Of a stretch of 64,000 nucleotides of DNA, positions 10,160 to 20,864 are shown piece after piece; the stretch's first letter is position 1; each line of letters starts with the position of its first letter. Where the stretch lies: positions 2,542,501-2,606,500 of the forward strand of contig NZ_CP156084.1 of NCBI RefSeq assembly GCF_040687965.1, written 5' to 3'. The position numbers were made by a program, and so were the translations under genes. Source of the stretch: Methylocystis echinoides. Lineage in GTDB: Bacteria > Pseudomonadota > Alphaproteobacteria > Rhizobiales > Beijerinckiaceae. The notes under the pieces are model-generated. The model did no database searches, was not told the DNA's origin, and saw only the letters and a program-made list of their open reading frames with translations.

Positions 10160-11242
10160 ATGCTCACGCTGCTTGCGGAACTGTCACCCTATTTCAGTCC
10201 GCTCAACGTCTTCCGCTACATCACCTTCCGCGCCGCCATGGCGGCGGCGACCGCGCTTTTTTGCGTCTTCTTCTTTGCGCCTGAGACCATAGCGGCGCTG
10301 CGCGTGCGGCAGGGGAAGGGACAGCCGATCCGCACCGATGGGCCGCAATCGCATCTCGTGACCAAGAAGGGCACGCCGACGATGGGCGGGCTCATGATCC
10401 TCTCCGGCCTCATCGTCGCGACGCTGCTCTGGGCGAAGCTCAGCAACGCCTATGTCTGGATCGTTCTTTTCGTCACCGTGTCCTTCGGCGCGATCGGCTT
10501 CTACGACGATTACCTGAAAGTGACCAAACAGTCGCACGCGGGTTTTTCCGGGAAGGCGCGCCTCGCGCTCGAATTCCTTATCGCGGGCGTCGCCTGCTAT
10601 TTCCTCACCAAGGTCGGCGGCGAGAATATGTCGAAGCTCGCCATTCCCATGGTGAAGGGATACATCGGCTCGTTGGGAATGTTTTTCCTCGTTTTCGGCG
10701 CTTTCGTCATCGTCGCCGCCGGCAATTGCGTCAATCTTACCGACGGTCTCGACGGATTGGCGATCGTGCCGTCGATGATCGCGGTCGGCACCTTCGCGAT
10801 CTTCGCCTATCTCGTCGGCAATTCGATTTTCTCGAACTATCTCGGCGTCAATTACGTGGCGGGCGTCGGCGAATTGACGATCGTCTGCGCGGCCTTTGTC
10901 GGCGCGGGGCTCGGATTCCTCTGGTACAACGCGCCGCCGGCGCAGATCTTCATGGGCGACACCGGCTCGCTCGCGCTCGGCGGTCTGCTCGGCACGGTGG
11001 CGGTGGCCGTGAAGCAGGAATTCGTGCTCGCGATCGTCGGCGGCCTGTTCGTGCTCGAGGGCGCTTCGGTCATCATCCAGGTCGCCTATTACAAGACCAC
11101 CGGCAAGCGCATCTTCCTCATGGCGCCGATCCATCATCACTTCGAACAGAAGGGCTGGAAGGAGCCGCAGATCGTCATCCGCTTCTGGATCATCGCATTC
11201 GTGCTGGCCCTCATCGGCCTCGCCACGCTGAAGCTGAGGTGA
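10160..11242 (+). CDS. mraY: Phospho-MurNAc-pentapeptide transferase MraY
   Basis: MraY transfers phospho-MurNAc-pentapeptide to undecaprenyl phosphate, making lipid I at the inner membrane. The 360-residue polytopic protein has about ten hydrophobic segments and the family motifs [10 protein letters not shown], the Asp-Asp pair in [12 protein letters not shown] (near residue 116), [22 protein letters not shown] and the histidine-rich loop [13 protein letters not shown]. The length is normal. A Shine-Dalgarno-like GAGGAAG at 10145-10151 precedes the ATG. murD follows after 2 nt. Confidence 0.97.
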   Translation: MLTLLAELSPYFSPLNVFRYITFRAAMAAATALFCVFFFAPETIAALRVRQGKGQPIRTDGPQSHLVTKKGTPTMGGLMILSGLIVATLLWAKLSNAYVWIVLFVTVSFGAIGFYDDYLKVTKQSHAGFSGKARLALEFLIAGVACYFLTKVGGENMSKLAIPMVKGYIGSLGMFFLVFGAFVIVAAGNCVNLTDGLDGLAIVPSMIAVGTFAIFAYLVGNSIFSNYLGVNYVAGVGELTIVCAAFVGAGLGFLWYNAPPAQIFMGDTGSLALGGLLGTVAVAVKQEFVLAIVGGLFVLEGASVIIQVAYYKTTGKRIFLMAPIHHHFEQKGWKEPQIVIRFWIIAFVLALIGLATLKLR

Positions 11243-11244
11243 GC

Positions 11245-12666
11245 ATGACGCCGGTCACGACCTTCAAGGGCAAGACTGTCGCCCTGTTCGGCCTCGGCGG
11301 CTCGGGGCTTTCCACCGCCAAGGCGCTGATCGCCGGCGGCGCCCAAGTTTGCGCCTGGGACGACGGCGAGGCCGGGCGGCTGAAAGCCGTTGCGCAGGGC
11401 GTGCCGCTCGAAGATCTCTCGCAGAGCGACTGGTCGCGTTTTTCCGCGCTCATTCTGACGCCGGGCGTCCCTTTGACGCATCCGGAGCCGCATTGGACCG
11501 TGCCGCTCGCGCGCGCCGCCGGCGTAGAGATCATCGGCGACATCGAGCTTTTTTGCCGCGAGCGGGCGGCGCAAACCGGCGGCTCGCCGTTCATCGCCAT
11601 TACCGGCACCAACGGCAAGTCGACGACGACAGCGCTCATCGCGCATATCTTGCGCGAAGCGGGTCGCGACGTGCAGCTCGGCGGCAACATCGGCGTGCCG
11701 ATCCTCGATCTCGAGCCGCCGTCGGATGAGCGCATTCACGTCATCGAGTGCTCGTCCTTCCAGATCGACCTCACGCCCTCGCTCAACCCGACGATCGGCA
11801 TTTTGATCAATCTGACGCCCGATCACATCGACCGGCATGGGACAATGGAAAATTACGCCGCCGTAAAGGAGCGGCTCGTCGCGGGCGCAGAAGTCGCGCT
11901 CGTCGGCGTCGACGACGCTTACACCCATGCGATCGGCGCACGCCTCGCCGCCAATGCGCGCGAGGGTCAACGCGTCGTCCCGGTCTCCGGCGCCCGCGCG
12001 CTCGATTGGGGTTTCTATGCCGAGAAAGGCGAGGTCTATTTCCGCGAACAGGGTCACCCGCCGGAGGAGGCCGAGCTTCTCGGCGTGTTGACCGGCGCGC
12101 GGGCGTTGCGCGGCGCGCATAATGCGCAGAACGCGGCTTTCGCGGCCGCGGCCGGCTGGGAATGCGGCCTCGAAGACGAGGAGATCGCGCGCGGCTTGCA
12201 AAGCTATCCCGGTCTCCCGCATCGCATGGAGGAGGTCGGGCGGATCGAGCGCGCGCTCTTCGTCAACGATTCCAAGGCGACCAACGCCGACGCCGCAGAG
12301 AAGGCGCTCGCGAGCTTCGCCGACATCTATTGGATTATCGGCGGCAAGCCGAAGGAAGGCGGCATCGAACCGCTGCGCGGCTATTTCTCGAGAATCCGCA
12401 AGGCGTATCTCATCGGGGCCGCGAGCGACGATTTCGCGCGCACGCTCGAGGGGGCTCTTCCCTATGAGCATTGCGAGACGCTCGACGTCGCAACTTTCCG
12501 CGCCGCCTGCGACGCGCTCGCGGGCGACGCCGCCGAGCCGATCGTGCTGCTGTCGCCGGCTTGCGCGTCCTACGACCAGTTCCCCAATTTCGAGGCGCGC
12601 GGCGACGCGTTCCGCAAGCATGTTCAGGGATTGCCGACGAAACTCTCCGCCAGAGGAGGAACATAA
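11245..12666 (+). CDS. murD: UDP-MurNAc-L-alanine:D-glutamate ligase MurD
   Basis: MurD adds D-glutamate to UDP-MurNAc-L-Ala. The 473-residue product begins [21 protein letters not shown], a Rossmann-like UDP-binding start, and carries the ATP loop [12 protein letters not shown] with Lys125, the GGNIGVP motif and HRMEEV in the C-terminal domain. The start at 11245 lies 2 nt after the mraY stop; the longer open frame upstream only shadows mraY. The stop codon directly abuts the ftsW ATG. Confidence 0.97.
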   Translation: MTPVTTFKGKTVALFGLGGSGLSTAKALIAGGAQVCAWDDGEAGRLKAVAQGVPLEDLSQSDWSRFSALILTPGVPLTHPEPHWTVPLARAAGVEIIGDIELFCRERAAQTGGSPFIAITGTNGKSTTTALIAHILREAGRDVQLGGNIGVPILDLEPPSDERIHVIECSSFQIDLTPSLNPTIGILINLTPDHIDRHGTMENYAAVKERLVAGAEVALVGVDDAYTHAIGARLAANAREGQRVVPVSGARALDWGFYAEKGEVYFREQGHPPEEAELLGVLTGARALRGAHNAQNAAFAAAAGWECGLEDEEIARGLQSYPGLPHRMEEVGRIERALFVNDSKATNADAAEKALASFADIYWIIGGKPKEGGIEPLRGYFSRIRKAYLIGAASDDFARTLEGALPYEHCETLDVATFRAACDALAGDAAEPIVLLSPACASYDQFPNFEARGDAFRKHVQGLPTKLSARGGT

Positions 12667-13827
12667 ATGATTTCGCGCGCCGAGCGAACCGCATTCTCGG
12701 ACTGGGCGTGGACGATCGACCGATGGCTGCTTGCGGGCATCGGCCTGCTCATCATCGCGGGTCTCGTCTTTGCGATGGCCGGCAGCCCGCCGGTGGCGGA
12801 GCGTCTGCATCTGCCGACCTTCCACTTCGTCAACCGGCAGGTGGCCTATCTTTTGCCGGCGCTCGCCGTCATGATCGGCGCGTCGTTCCTCTCGCCGCGG
12901 CTCGTGCGCCGCGCGGCGCTCGTCGTCTTCATCGTCTCACTGGCGCTTGTCGTCGGCACGCTGTTCTTCGGGCAGGAGGTGAAGGGCGCCAAACGCTGGA
13001 TCTTCGGCATTCAGCCCTCGGAGTTCTTGAAGCCCGCCTTCGTCGTCGTCGTCGCCTGGGCCTTTTCGGAGGGCGCGCGTCGCAAGGACGTGCCCGGCAA
13101 TCTCATCGCGCTGCTGCTCTTTCCGTTGACGATCGGCCCGCTCGTGCTGCAGCCGGACTTCGGCCAGACCATGCTCGTTTCAATCGTCTGGGGCGCGCTG
13201 TTCTTCATGGCCGGCCTGCATGTGATCTGGGTCGTCGGATTGGGCGGCGTGGCGCTGCTTGCGGCGCTGCTCGCCTACAAATTCGTGCCGCATGTGCATG
13301 CGCGCATCGAGGCCTTTCTGGAGCCGCCGCCGCCTGTCGCGGGCGTGCCGGCCAATTTCCAGTCCGAGACCGCGCTCGAAAGCTTCATCGCTGGATCGTG
13401 GTTCGGCAAGGGGCCGGGCGAAGGCACGGTGAAGCGCATCCTGCCGGACTCGCACACCGACTTCATCTTCGCCGTGATTGGCGAGGAGTTCGGCGTCCTC
13501 GTCTGCATCGCGCTGGCGCTCGTCTTCGCCTTCATCGTGGTGCGCGGCCTCTTCCTCGCGGCGCGTAACGAAGACCCGTTCTGCCGCTTCGCGACCGCCG
13601 GGCTCGTCATGCTGTTCGGCCTGCAAAGCTGCATCAATATGGCGGTGAACGTGCACCTCATGCCGGCGAAGGGCATGACTTTGCCCTTCGTCTCCTATGG
13701 CGGCTCGTCGCTCATTTCGCTGTCGCTCGGCATGGGTTTTCTGCTTGCCGTCACGCGTAAGCGCCCGCGCACCCGCGTCCTGACCGAGGTCGCCGCCAGC
13801 GGCCAACCTGTTCCAGCAGCTGCGTGA
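12667..13827 (+). CDS. ftsW: Lipid II-polymerising glycosyltransferase FtsW (SEDS family)
   Basis: FtsW polymerises lipid II at the septum together with FtsI. The 386-residue protein has about ten hydrophobic segments and the SEDS signatures GAKRWI, PSEFLKP, LQPDFGQTML and LPFVSYGGSSLISLSLGMG. The large extracytoplasmic loop (about residues 215-255) contains SWFGKGPGEGTVKRILPDSHTDFIFAVIGEEFG, which holds the catalytic aspartate region of SEDS proteins. An AGAGGAGG Shine-Dalgarno sits within the murD 3' end at 12652-12659. murG follows after one nucleotide. Confidence 0.97.
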   Translation: MISRAERTAFSDWAWTIDRWLLAGIGLLIIAGLVFAMAGSPPVAERLHLPTFHFVNRQVAYLLPALAVMIGASFLSPRLVRRAALVVFIVSLALVVGTLFFGQEVKGAKRWIFGIQPSEFLKPAFVVVVAWAFSEGARRKDVPGNLIALLLFPLTIGPLVLQPDFGQTMLVSIVWGALFFMAGLHVIWVVGLGGVALLAALLAYKFVPHVHARIEAFLEPPPPVAGVPANFQSETALESFIAGSWFGKGPGEGTVKRILPDSHTDFIFAVIGEEFGVLVCIALALVFAFIVVRGLFLAARNEDPFCRFATAGLVMLFGLQSCINMAVNVHLMPAKGMTLPFVSYGGSSLISLSLGMGFLLAVTRKRPRTRVLTEVAASGQPVPAAA

Positions 13828-13828
13828 C

Positions 13829-14926
13829 ATGACGGAAAGCCCGATCCTTCTCGCCGCCGGCGGCACCGGCGGCCATCTCTTTCCAGCCGAGGCGCTCGCC
13901 CATGCGCTTGCCGCGCGCGGCGTTCCCGCGGAGCTTGTCACCGACGAGCGCGCGCTCGCCTATGGCGGGAGCTTTCCGGCCCGCGCGATGCATTGCATCC
14001 CGTCCGCGACGCCGCGCGGCGGCTCGTTCATCGCCAAGGCGCAAGCGGTGGCGCGCCTCGCCTATGGAACGGCGCAGGCGGCGAAAGTGTTTCGATCGCT
14101 GAAGCCCAGGGCGGTCATCGGCTTCGGCGGCTATCCGACCGTGCCGCCGCTGCTCGCCGCGGCCTTCCTCAAGATCCCAACGGTCTTGCATGAGTCGAAC
14201 GCCATTATGGGGAAGGCCAACCGCTTCCTCGCCGGCCATGTCGACAGGATCGCCGCCGGCCTGCCCAATCTCGCTGCGCCCGCGCCGCTGCAGGGCAAGA
14301 TCGTCGTCACCGGCAACCCGGTCCGCCCGGCGGTGCTCGACGCCGCGAACATCCCCTATCCGTCATTCGATGACGGCGCCTTTCGTCTTCTCGTCACCGG
14401 CGGCTCGCAGGGCGCGCGCGTGATGGCGGATATCGTGCCCGAAGCGATTGCGGCGTTGCCCGATAATCTTCGGTCGCGCCTTCGTCTCGTGCAGCAGACC
14501 CGCGCGGAAGACATCGCCCGCGTCGAGGCGATCTACCGGAGCGCCGGCGTCGCTGTCGACATCGCGCCTTTCTTCAAGGATCTCCCCTTGCGCATCGCAC
14601 AGGCGCATTTCGTCATCTCGCGCTCCGGCGCCTCGACGGTCTCGGAGCTTGCGGTCATTGGCCGCCCGGCGCTGTTCGTGCCGCTGCCGCACTCGCTCGA
14701 CGGCGATCAGGCGGCAAACGCCGCCTTTATCGAACAGGCCGGCGCGGCGGAGACGGTCAGGCAGGCGGACTTTTCGCCCGCCTTTCTGACGGCGCGCCTG
14801 GCTGAGCTCATGGAATCGCCCGAGGCGCTCGCACAGCGGGCCGAGGCGGCCAAGCGCGTCGGCGTTCCGGACGCCGCCGAAAGACTTGCCGACCTTATTT
14901 TGAGCGTGGCGCAAAGCCGCGCGTAA
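13829..14926 (+). CDS. murG: Lipid II synthase MurG (undecaprenyl-PP-MurNAc-pentapeptide GlcNAc transferase)
   Basis: MurG is the peripheral membrane GT-B glycosyltransferase that adds GlcNAc to lipid I, making lipid II. The 365-residue protein has the N-terminal glycine-rich loop [51 protein letters not shown] and the UDP-GlcNAc-binding [35 protein letters not shown]. Length and motifs are standard. It starts 1 nt after ftsW ends, and murC follows after 11 nt. Confidence 0.97.
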   Translation: MTESPILLAAGGTGGHLFPAEALAHALAARGVPAELVTDERALAYGGSFPARAMHCIPSATPRGGSFIAKAQAVARLAYGTAQAAKVFRSLKPRAVIGFGGYPTVPPLLAAAFLKIPTVLHESNAIMGKANRFLAGHVDRIAAGLPNLAAPAPLQGKIVVTGNPVRPAVLDAANIPYPSFDDGAFRLLVTGGSQGARVMADIVPEAIAALPDNLRSRLRLVQQTRAEDIARVEAIYRSAGVAVDIAPFFKDLPLRIAQAHFVISRSGASTVSELAVIGRPALFVPLPHSLDGDQAANAAFIEQAGAAETVRQADFSPAFLTARLAELMESPEALAQRAEAAKRVGVPDAAERLADLILSVAQSRA

Positions 14927-14937
14927 CGGAGCTGCTC

Positions 14938-16347
14938 ATGAAACTGCCGCGCGATCTCGGCCCCATTCATTTCGTCGGCATCGGCGGCATCGGCATGTCC
15001 GGCATCGCCGAGGTGCTGCTCAATCTCGGCTACAAGGTGCAGGGCTCCGACGCGACCGAGAACGCCAACGTCAAGCGGCTTTCGGAAAAGGGCGCCGCTG
15101 TCTTCGTCGGTCATGACGCCAAGAATTTGGGCGAGGCGGCGGTGGTCGTCGTCTCGACCGCCATCAAGCGCGACAATCCCGAGCTTGCGGCGGCGCGCGA
15201 GAAGCGTCTGCCCGTCGTGCGCCGGGCGGAAATGCTTGCTGAGCTGATGCGCCTCAAGCAATGCGTCGCCATCGCCGGCACGCATGGCAAGACGACGACG
15301 ACCTCGCTCGTCGCGACGCTGCTCGACGCCGGCGGGCTGGACCCGACCGTCATCAATGGCGGCATCATCAACGCCTATGGCACCAATGCGCGACTGGGCG
15401 CCGGCGATTGGATGGTGGTCGAGGCCGACGAAAGCGACGGCACTTTCTTAAAGCTTCCGGCCGATATTGCGATCGTGACGAATATCGACCCGGAGCATCT
15501 CGATCACTTTCATACCTTCGACGCGATCAAGGACGCGTTTCGCGCCTTCATCGAGAATATTCCGTTTTACGGCTTTGCGGTGATGTGCCTCGATCATCCG
15601 ACGGTGCAGGAGCTCGTGGGCAAGATCGAAGATCGGCGCGTGATCACCTACGGCGAAAACCCGCAGGCCGACGTCCGGCTGCTCGACGTGAATTTGGAAG
15701 GCGGCGTCTCGCGCTTCAATATCTTGTTGCGCGATCGCAAGACCGCGCAGGCGACCTATCTTGAAAATCTCCTGCTGCCCATGCCCGGCCATCACAATGC
15801 GTTGAACGCGACGGCGGCCGTGGCGGTCGCCTATCAGCTCGGCCTCTCTCCGGACCAGATCCGCAAGGCGCTCGAGGGCTTCGGCGGCGTCAAGCGCCGC
15901 TTCACGCGCACGGGCGAATGGAACGGCGTGCAGATCTTCGACGACTACGGCCACCATCCCGTCGAGATCGCCGCCGTGCTGCGCGCCGCGCGCGCCTCGA
16001 CCAAGGGAAAGGTGGTGGCGGTGATGCAACCGCACCGCTACACGCGCCTGCAATCGCTGTTCGATACCTTTGCGACGTCCTTCAACGACGCCGACGTCGT
16101 CATCGTCGCCGACGTTTATGCGGCGGGCGAGCAGCCGATCCCGGGCGTCGACCGCGACGCGCTCGTGAACGCCATCCGCGCGCATGGCCATCGCCGCGCC
16201 ATGGGTCTGCCCTCGCCGGAGGTGTTGCCGGCCATGGTGCGCGAGATCGTGGCGCCGGGCGACTACGTCGTCTGCCTCGGGGCCGGCAATATTACGCAGT
16301 GGGCCTATGCGTTGCCGGAGCAGCTCGCGGCGGGCGGAGCAGCATGA
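14938..16347 (+). CDS. murC: UDP-N-acetylmuramate:L-alanine ligase MurC
   Basis: MurC adds the first stem-peptide residue, L-alanine, to UDP-MurNAc. The 469-residue sequence has the N-terminal [17 protein letters not shown] loop for UDP binding, the ATP-binding [11 protein letters not shown] with Lys118, [10 protein letters not shown], the NIDPEHLDH block and [10 protein letters not shown] in the C-terminal domain. The start is preceded by CGGAG about 5 nt upstream. murB follows 9 nt after the stop. Together with murB it supplies the substrate for MurD. Confidence 0.97.
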   Translation: MKLPRDLGPIHFVGIGGIGMSGIAEVLLNLGYKVQGSDATENANVKRLSEKGAAVFVGHDAKNLGEAAVVVVSTAIKRDNPELAAAREKRLPVVRRAEMLAELMRLKQCVAIAGTHGKTTTTSLVATLLDAGGLDPTVINGGIINAYGTNARLGAGDWMVVEADESDGTFLKLPADIAIVTNIDPEHLDHFHTFDAIKDAFRAFIENIPFYGFAVMCLDHPTVQELVGKIEDRRVITYGENPQADVRLLDVNLEGGVSRFNILLRDRKTAQATYLENLLLPMPGHHNALNATAAVAVAYQLGLSPDQIRKALEGFGGVKRRFTRTGEWNGVQIFDDYGHHPVEIAAVLRAARASTKGKVVAVMQPHRYTRLQSLFDTFATSFNDADVVIVADVYAAGEQPIPGVDRDALVNAIRAHGHRRAMGLPSPEVLPAMVREIVAPGDYVVCLGAGNITQWAYALPEQLAAGGAA

Positions 16348-16356
16348 GACGCCCCC

Positions 16357-17274
16357 ATGACCTTCGCTGACCTCACCCCCGACATCGCCGCGCGCATGCC
16401 CGACCTGCGGGGCAAGCTGTCCGCAAACGAGCCGCTCGCGCCTTACACCTGGTTTCGCGTCGGCGGACCTGCGCAGCTTCTCTTCATGCCGGCGGACGAG
16501 GCCGATCTAGCTTATTTTCTCGCGCGTTTGCCGAGAGACATTCCGGTCGTCGTCATTGGCCTCGGCTCCAATCTCATCGTGCGCGACGGCGGCGTCGCGG
16601 GCGTCGTGATCCGCCTTTCGGCAAAGGGCTTTGGGGATATTGTCGTTGAGGACGCGCGCCTGCGCGTCGGCGCGGCCGTGCCCGACGTCAAGGCGGCGCG
16701 GGCGGCGGCGGATGCGGGCGTCGACGGGCTCGCCTTTTATCGCGGCATACCCGGGGCCATCGGCGGCGCGCTGCGCATGAACGCCGGCGCGCATGGCGGC
16801 GAAACGAAGGACGCGCTCATCGAGGCGCGCGGCGTCGATCGCGACGGCCATATCCGGGTCTTCAGCAACGCTGAGATGGGGTACTCTTATCGCCACTGCT
16901 CGGCCCCCGAAGAGATCATCTTCACGCAAGCGCTCTTCCAGGGACGCCCCGGCGATCCGCAGACCATCCTTGCCGAAATGGATCGCATCACGCAGGCGCG
17001 CGAGGCCTCGCAGCCGATCAAGGAAAAGACCGGCGGCTCGACCTTCAAGAATCCTGAAGGCCACAAGGCGTGGCGGCTGATCGACGCCGCCGGCTGTCGC
17101 GGACTCATCGTCGGCGACGCGCAGGTGAGCGAGATGCACTGCAACTTTCTCATCAATCGTGGCCAGGCGACGGCCGCCGACATCGAGACGCTCGGCGAGA
17201 CGGTCCGGCGGCGGGTCAAGGAGACGAGCGGCGTCGAGCTGCACTGGGAAATCAAGCGGATCGGAATTCCTTAA
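16357..17274 (+). CDS. murB: UDP-N-acetylenolpyruvoylglucosamine reductase MurB
   Basis: MurB is the FAD- and NADPH-dependent reductase that forms UDP-MurNAc. The 305-residue protein has the FAD-binding motifs [27 protein letters not shown] and [20 protein letters not shown]. It also has the type I MurB features [26 protein letters not shown] and the C-terminal [10 protein letters not shown]. Length is normal. Its stop codon is immediately followed by the ATG of an unusual membrane-protein gene rather than by ddlB. Confidence 0.97.
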   Translation: MTFADLTPDIAARMPDLRGKLSANEPLAPYTWFRVGGPAQLLFMPADEADLAYFLARLPRDIPVVVIGLGSNLIVRDGGVAGVVIRLSAKGFGDIVVEDARLRVGAAVPDVKAARAAADAGVDGLAFYRGIPGAIGGALRMNAGAHGGETKDALIEARGVDRDGHIRVFSNAEMGYSYRHCSAPEEIIFTQALFQGRPGDPQTILAEMDRITQAREASQPIKEKTGGSTFKNPEGHKAWRLIDAAGCRGLIVGDAQVSEMHCNFLINRGQATAADIETLGETVRRRVKETSGVELHWEIKRIGIP

Positions 17275-18828
17275 ATGAGCTTCTTGACGTCGCGCAGCCT
17301 GTTCGTCGACCGCGAGTCGCCGCGCCTCGCCGCCTTTCTCGCCGGCCCCTGGACGACGATTTTGCTCCTCGCCGCTGCGATCGCGATGCAGGCGGCGGGT
17401 CACATCGACAGCGACGTCTCCTGGTTCATTACCTTCGCGGAAAAGACGCTCGACGGGGCCACGCCCTATGTCGACGTGACCGATCCCAACCCGCCGGCGG
17501 CCTTCTTGGCGCTCGCCCCGGCCGTGATGTTGGCGCGGGCGCTGGGTCTCGCCGTCGAAACCGTCGTCGCCGCGCTCGCCTTTTTCGCGGGCTTCCTCTC
17601 CCTCGCGGCGAGCGCCGCGATCCTGCGCTACGGCGCGCCGCGCTCGCGCGAGGATTGGGGGCTGTTGCTGAACGCCGCCGTTTTCCTGTGGCTGCTTGCG
17701 CCGGCGCTCGTCTTCGCCGAGCGCGAGCATCTGGCGCTATTGGCGCTTGCGCCGCTGCTGGCGACGCTCGCAGCCCGCGCCGAAGGCGGGCGCGTCCCTA
17801 GGTCGCTGCGCATCGTCGCGGGGCTCGGCGGCGGCCTCGCCGTCTGCTTCAAGCCGTTTTTCGCGCTCGCCATTCTGCTCCCGGCGCTGGCGGTCGCCAT
17901 AAGGGAGCGCTCGCCGCGCCTGTTGCTCTCGCTCGAGAATGCGGCCGCCGCCGGGATTTTCCTCCTCTATGGCGCCGTTACGCTCGTCTTGTTTCCCGCC
18001 TACGGGGATTATGCGCTGCCGGTGATCGTGGACGTCTACCAGCCCGCCCGCGAAACCTGGCCGCGTCTCGCGTTGACCCTCGCGCCCGTAAATATCGCGG
18101 TTCTCGCGGCGCTCGCCATCGCCTCGGCGCAAGGCTTCGCGCATCCGCCGGCGGCGCCGGGCTTTGTCGTTCCATCGGCGGCTCGGGTCTGCGCCTTTGC
18201 GTCGATTGGTTTTCTCGCCGCCTTTCTCCTTCAGGGGAAAGGCTGGATGAACCACGCCTATCCCGGCCTTGCGCTGGCGCTGCTCGCCTGGTGTTTTTTC
18301 ACGCTCGACACGCATCCGCGCGCCCGCGCGGCGCGGGATGGCCGGCTCTTCAAATTTGTCTTTCTGCCCCTGTTCCTCGCCGCCCCGGCGATGTTTGGCG
18401 CCGCTCGACTGCTGAGTGACGAGGAGGAGCATCCCGGTTTGCGGGCCGAGATCGCGCGCGTCGCCCCCGCCCAGCCGCGACTCATCGCGCTGGCGCGCCA
18501 GCTCGACTTCGGCCATCCCGTGACGCGCCAACTCGGCGGAATATGGGTTGGCCGCCCCAATGCGCTGTGGACCGCAAGCTTCGCCAGCCATCTGCTTCGC
18601 GACTCGAAGGACCCAGCCCAGCGCGCCCGGCTCGAGAGCTATCGACGGCGAGACCTCGCCGGCTTCGCCGAGGACGTGCGCGCCGGTCGCCCCGACGCCA
18701 TCATCGTCGAGGACAGGGAGACGCGCGAGTGGGCGCTCAAACAGCCCGAAACGGCCATTGCTCTCGACGGCTACGAAAAGACCGGCCAGGCGGAGGCGAT
18801 CGAGATCTGGACCCGCAGGTCGCCCTGA
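17275..18828 (+). CDS. Polytopic membrane protein resembling GT-C glycosyltransferases, inside the dcw operon
   Basis: The 517-residue product is an integral membrane protein with roughly ten hydrophobic segments between about residues 20 and 390 and a soluble C-terminal domain of about 130 residues. The first extracytoplasmic loop, about residues 41-75 (HIDSDVSWFITFAEKTLDGATPYVDVTDPNPPAAFLALAP), resembles the loop 1 of GT-C enzymes that use polyprenyl-phosphate sugars, where an acidic residue and a PY-D-NPP pattern are common. That is inference from pattern only. It starts directly after the murB stop (zero spacing), so it is almost certainly co-transcribed and translationally coupled. No such gene belongs to the classical dcw set. 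It could instead be a non-enzymatic membrane protein. Composition matches its neighbours. Confidence 0.72.
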   Translation: MSFLTSRSLFVDRESPRLAAFLAGPWTTILLLAAAIAMQAAGHIDSDVSWFITFAEKTLDGATPYVDVTDPNPPAAFLALAPAVMLARALGLAVETVVAALAFFAGFLSLAASAAILRYGAPRSREDWGLLLNAAVFLWLLAPALVFAEREHLALLALAPLLATLAARAEGGRVPRSLRIVAGLGGGLAVCFKPFFALAILLPALAVAIRERSPRLLLSLENAAAAGIFLLYGAVTLVLFPAYGDYALPVIVDVYQPARETWPRLALTLAPVNIAVLAALAIASAQGFAHPPAAPGFVVPSAARVCAFASIGFLAAFLLQGKGWMNHAYPGLALALLAWCFFTLDTHPRARAARDGRLFKFVFLPLFLAAPAMFGAARLLSDEEEHPGLRAEIARVAPAQPRLIALARQLDFGHPVTRQLGGIWVGRPNALWTASFASHLLRDSKDPAQRARLESYRRRDLAGFAEDVRAGRPDAIIVEDRETREWALKQPETAIALDGYEKTGQAEAIEIWTRRSP

Positions 18829-18980
18829 CGGCGTTGCGCCACCGGGCGACGCAACGTAGCCTCTAAACGATTCGCGCCGGCGCCTGCGCCGCCGCCCGCC
18901 TGTTGAGAAAGCGTAGCCGGTTCGCCCGGCAGTCCTTTGGGCGCCCCCTCGTATCCACCTTCGAGTTCAGTGAGACCGAT

Positions 18981-19904
18981 ATGACCAAACACGTCGCCGT
19001 GCTGATGGGCGGGCTGTCCGCCGAACGCGAGATCTCGCTGCGCTCGGGAACGGCCTGCGCGAGGGCGTTGGAAGAGCAGGGCTATCGGGTGACGCCGGTC
19101 GATGTGAGCCACGACGTCGCGAGCCTGCTCGCTTCGCTCAAGCCGGACGTCGCCTTCAACGCCTTGCACGGGAAGTTCGGCGAAGACGGCTGCGTTCAAG
19201 GCGTGCTGGAATTGCTGCGCATCCCCTACACGCATTCCGGCGTGCTCGCTTCCTCGGCGGCGATGAACAAGGAGGTCGCCAAGGTCTTGATGGCGGCGGC
19301 GGGCGTGCCGGTCCCCAAGGGCCGCGTCGTGCATCGGCTGGAGGCGGCGCAAGCGCATGTCTTGCCCCCGCCCTATGTCTTGAAGCCGGTCTCGGAAGGC
19401 TCCTCCTTCGGCGTTTTCATCGTCAAGGCGGACCAGGAGCGCCCGCCGCTGGAGCTGACCTGTGCGGACTGGGCGCATGGCGATCTGATGCTCGCGGAAG
19501 AGTTCGTGGACGGGCGCGAGCTCACCTGCGCCGTGATGGGCGAACGTGCGCTCGACGTTATCGAAATCCTCGCCGCGGACGGGGGCTGGTACGACTACCA
19601 CGCGAAATACGCGAAAGGCGGCTCCAAACACCTTCTTCCGGCAAATCTTAAAGAGAAAATTTACCAAGAGGTCCAACATTTAGCGATCGAGGCTCACAGA
19701 GCTCTCGGCTGTCGCGGCGTCAGTCGCGCGGACTTCCGATACGACGATCGTCCTGGCGGGACGGGCGCGCTCGTCGTTCTGGAGGTGAACACGCAGCCGG
19801 GAATGACGGAGACCTCGCTCGTGCCAGAAATGGCGGCTTTTGCAGGTTTTTCGTTCGGCGAGCTAGTCAAATGGATGGTGGAAGACGCATCCTGCGATCG
19901 TTAG
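18981..19904 (+). CDS. ddlB: D-alanine:D-alanine ligase Ddl
   Basis: Ddl is the ATP-grasp enzyme that makes the D-Ala-D-Ala used by MurF. The 307-residue protein begins MTKHVAVLMGGLSAEREISLRSG and has the family motifs HGKFGEDG, YTHSGVLASSAAMNK, the ATP-grasp segment VLKPVSEGSSFGVFIV, GRELTCAVMG, and the C-terminal metal-binding region LEVNTQPGMTETSLVPEMA. I chose the ATG at 18981 because it matches the conserved N-terminus; the frame opens upstream to 18903 without conservation. About 150 nt separate it from the preceding gene, the largest gap so far in the operon. The 3' end overlaps ftsQ by 34 nt. Confidence 0.96.
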   Translation: MTKHVAVLMGGLSAEREISLRSGTACARALEEQGYRVTPVDVSHDVASLLASLKPDVAFNALHGKFGEDGCVQGVLELLRIPYTHSGVLASSAAMNKEVAKVLMAAAGVPVPKGRVVHRLEAAQAHVLPPPYVLKPVSEGSSFGVFIVKADQERPPLELTCADWAHGDLMLAEEFVDGRELTCAVMGERALDVIEILAADGGWYDYHAKYAKGGSKHLLPANLKEKIYQEVQHLAIEAHRALGCRGVSRADFRYDDRPGGTGALVVLEVNTQPGMTETSLVPEMAAFAGFSFGELVKWMVEDASCDR

Positions 19905-20860
19905 GGGAGACGACTGCCCTTCCGCTCGTTCATTTTCCTGCGGCCGAGCCCCAGCCCGCGGGCGCCGGCGGGCCCATTCCCGCCGCGGCGCCGGCCGCCC
20001 ACGCCGCCCCCCGCGCCATCCCGCGCCGCCGCATCGATCACCCGCTCTTTACCCGTTTTGCGTTTCTTGGACGGCCCGGAGTCGGCCTCTTGGGTCTCCT
20101 CCTGCTCTTCGGCGGCGTCGGCTTCGGCGGCTTGGTCGAAAACGGCGGCTATGACGCATTCGTCTCGCGCGAAGGCCAGCCCTGGGACATCGTCGCGCGC
20201 ACGGTCGGATTCGACATCGCCGCTGTGACCATTACCGGTCAGTCGCGCATGACGGAAAAGGAGCTCTTGCGGGCCGCGGGCGTCGACGCGCGCAACTCGC
20301 TGCCCTTCCTCGACGCCGCCGGCGTGCGCGAGCGGCTGATGGCCGTCCCGCTGGTGAAATCCGCCCGGGTGATGAAGCTCTATCCGAACCGTCTCGTGAT
20401 CGCGATCGAGGAGCGCCGTCCACATGCCCTGTGGCAACAGGACGGTCGCGTCACGGTTGTCGCCGACGATGGCGTCGCCATCGACGAATTGCGCGACGAA
20501 AGATATCTCGGCCTGCCTTTTGTCGTTGGCGAGGGCGCGCAGAAGCGGCTGCCCGAGTATCTCCAACTGCTGGCCGGCCTCGGCGATCTGGCGCAGCGCG
20601 TAAAGGCCGGCGTGCTCGTCTCGGGCCGGCGCTGGGATCTCGACATGACCAGCGGCATGCTGGTCAAGCTGCCCGAGGAAAACCCCGCGCGCGCCGTCGC
20701 GACGCTGCTGCGCCTCCAGCGCGAGTCCCGCATTCTCGACAAGGACATCATGTCGATCGACCTGCGCGCGCCGGACCGCGTCGCGGTGCGCCTCACGGAG
20801 GAGGCCGCCGCCGCGCGTGAGGCGGCGCTGCCGCACAAGACAAAGAAAACGGGTGGTTAG
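19871..20860 (+). CDS. ftsQ: Cell division protein FtsQ
   Basis: FtsQ is a bitopic divisome protein that links early and late division proteins through FtsL and FtsB. The 329-residue product has a proline/alanine-rich cytoplasmic N-terminus of about 65 residues, one transmembrane helix (about 70-90), a POTRA domain (about 114-185, VTITGQSRMTEKELL through LVIAIEERRPHALWQQDG) and a beta domain. The ATG at 19871 lies inside ddlB, giving a 34-nt overlap. A later start is possible but would cut the N-terminal tail. The ftsA ATG follows 4 nt after its stop. Confidence 0.94.
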   Translation: MDGGRRILRSLGETTALPLVHFPAAEPQPAGAGGPIPAAAPAAHAAPRAIPRRRIDHPLFTRFAFLGRPGVGLLGLLLLFGGVGFGGLVENGGYDAFVSREGQPWDIVARTVGFDIAAVTITGQSRMTEKELLRAAGVDARNSLPFLDAAGVRERLMAVPLVKSARVMKLYPNRLVIAIEERRPHALWQQDGRVTVVADDGVAIDELRDERYLGLPFVVGEGAQKRLPEYLQLLAGLGDLAQRVKAGVLVSGRRWDLDMTSGMLVKLPEENPARAVATLLRLQRESRILDKDIMSIDLRAPDRVAVRLTEEAAAAREAALPHKTKKTGG

Positions 20861-20864
20861 CGTT

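Noticed and set aside
11137-12825. Large minus-strand open frame opposite murD
   Set aside because: murD on the plus strand has all its motifs, and the antisense product has no family signature.
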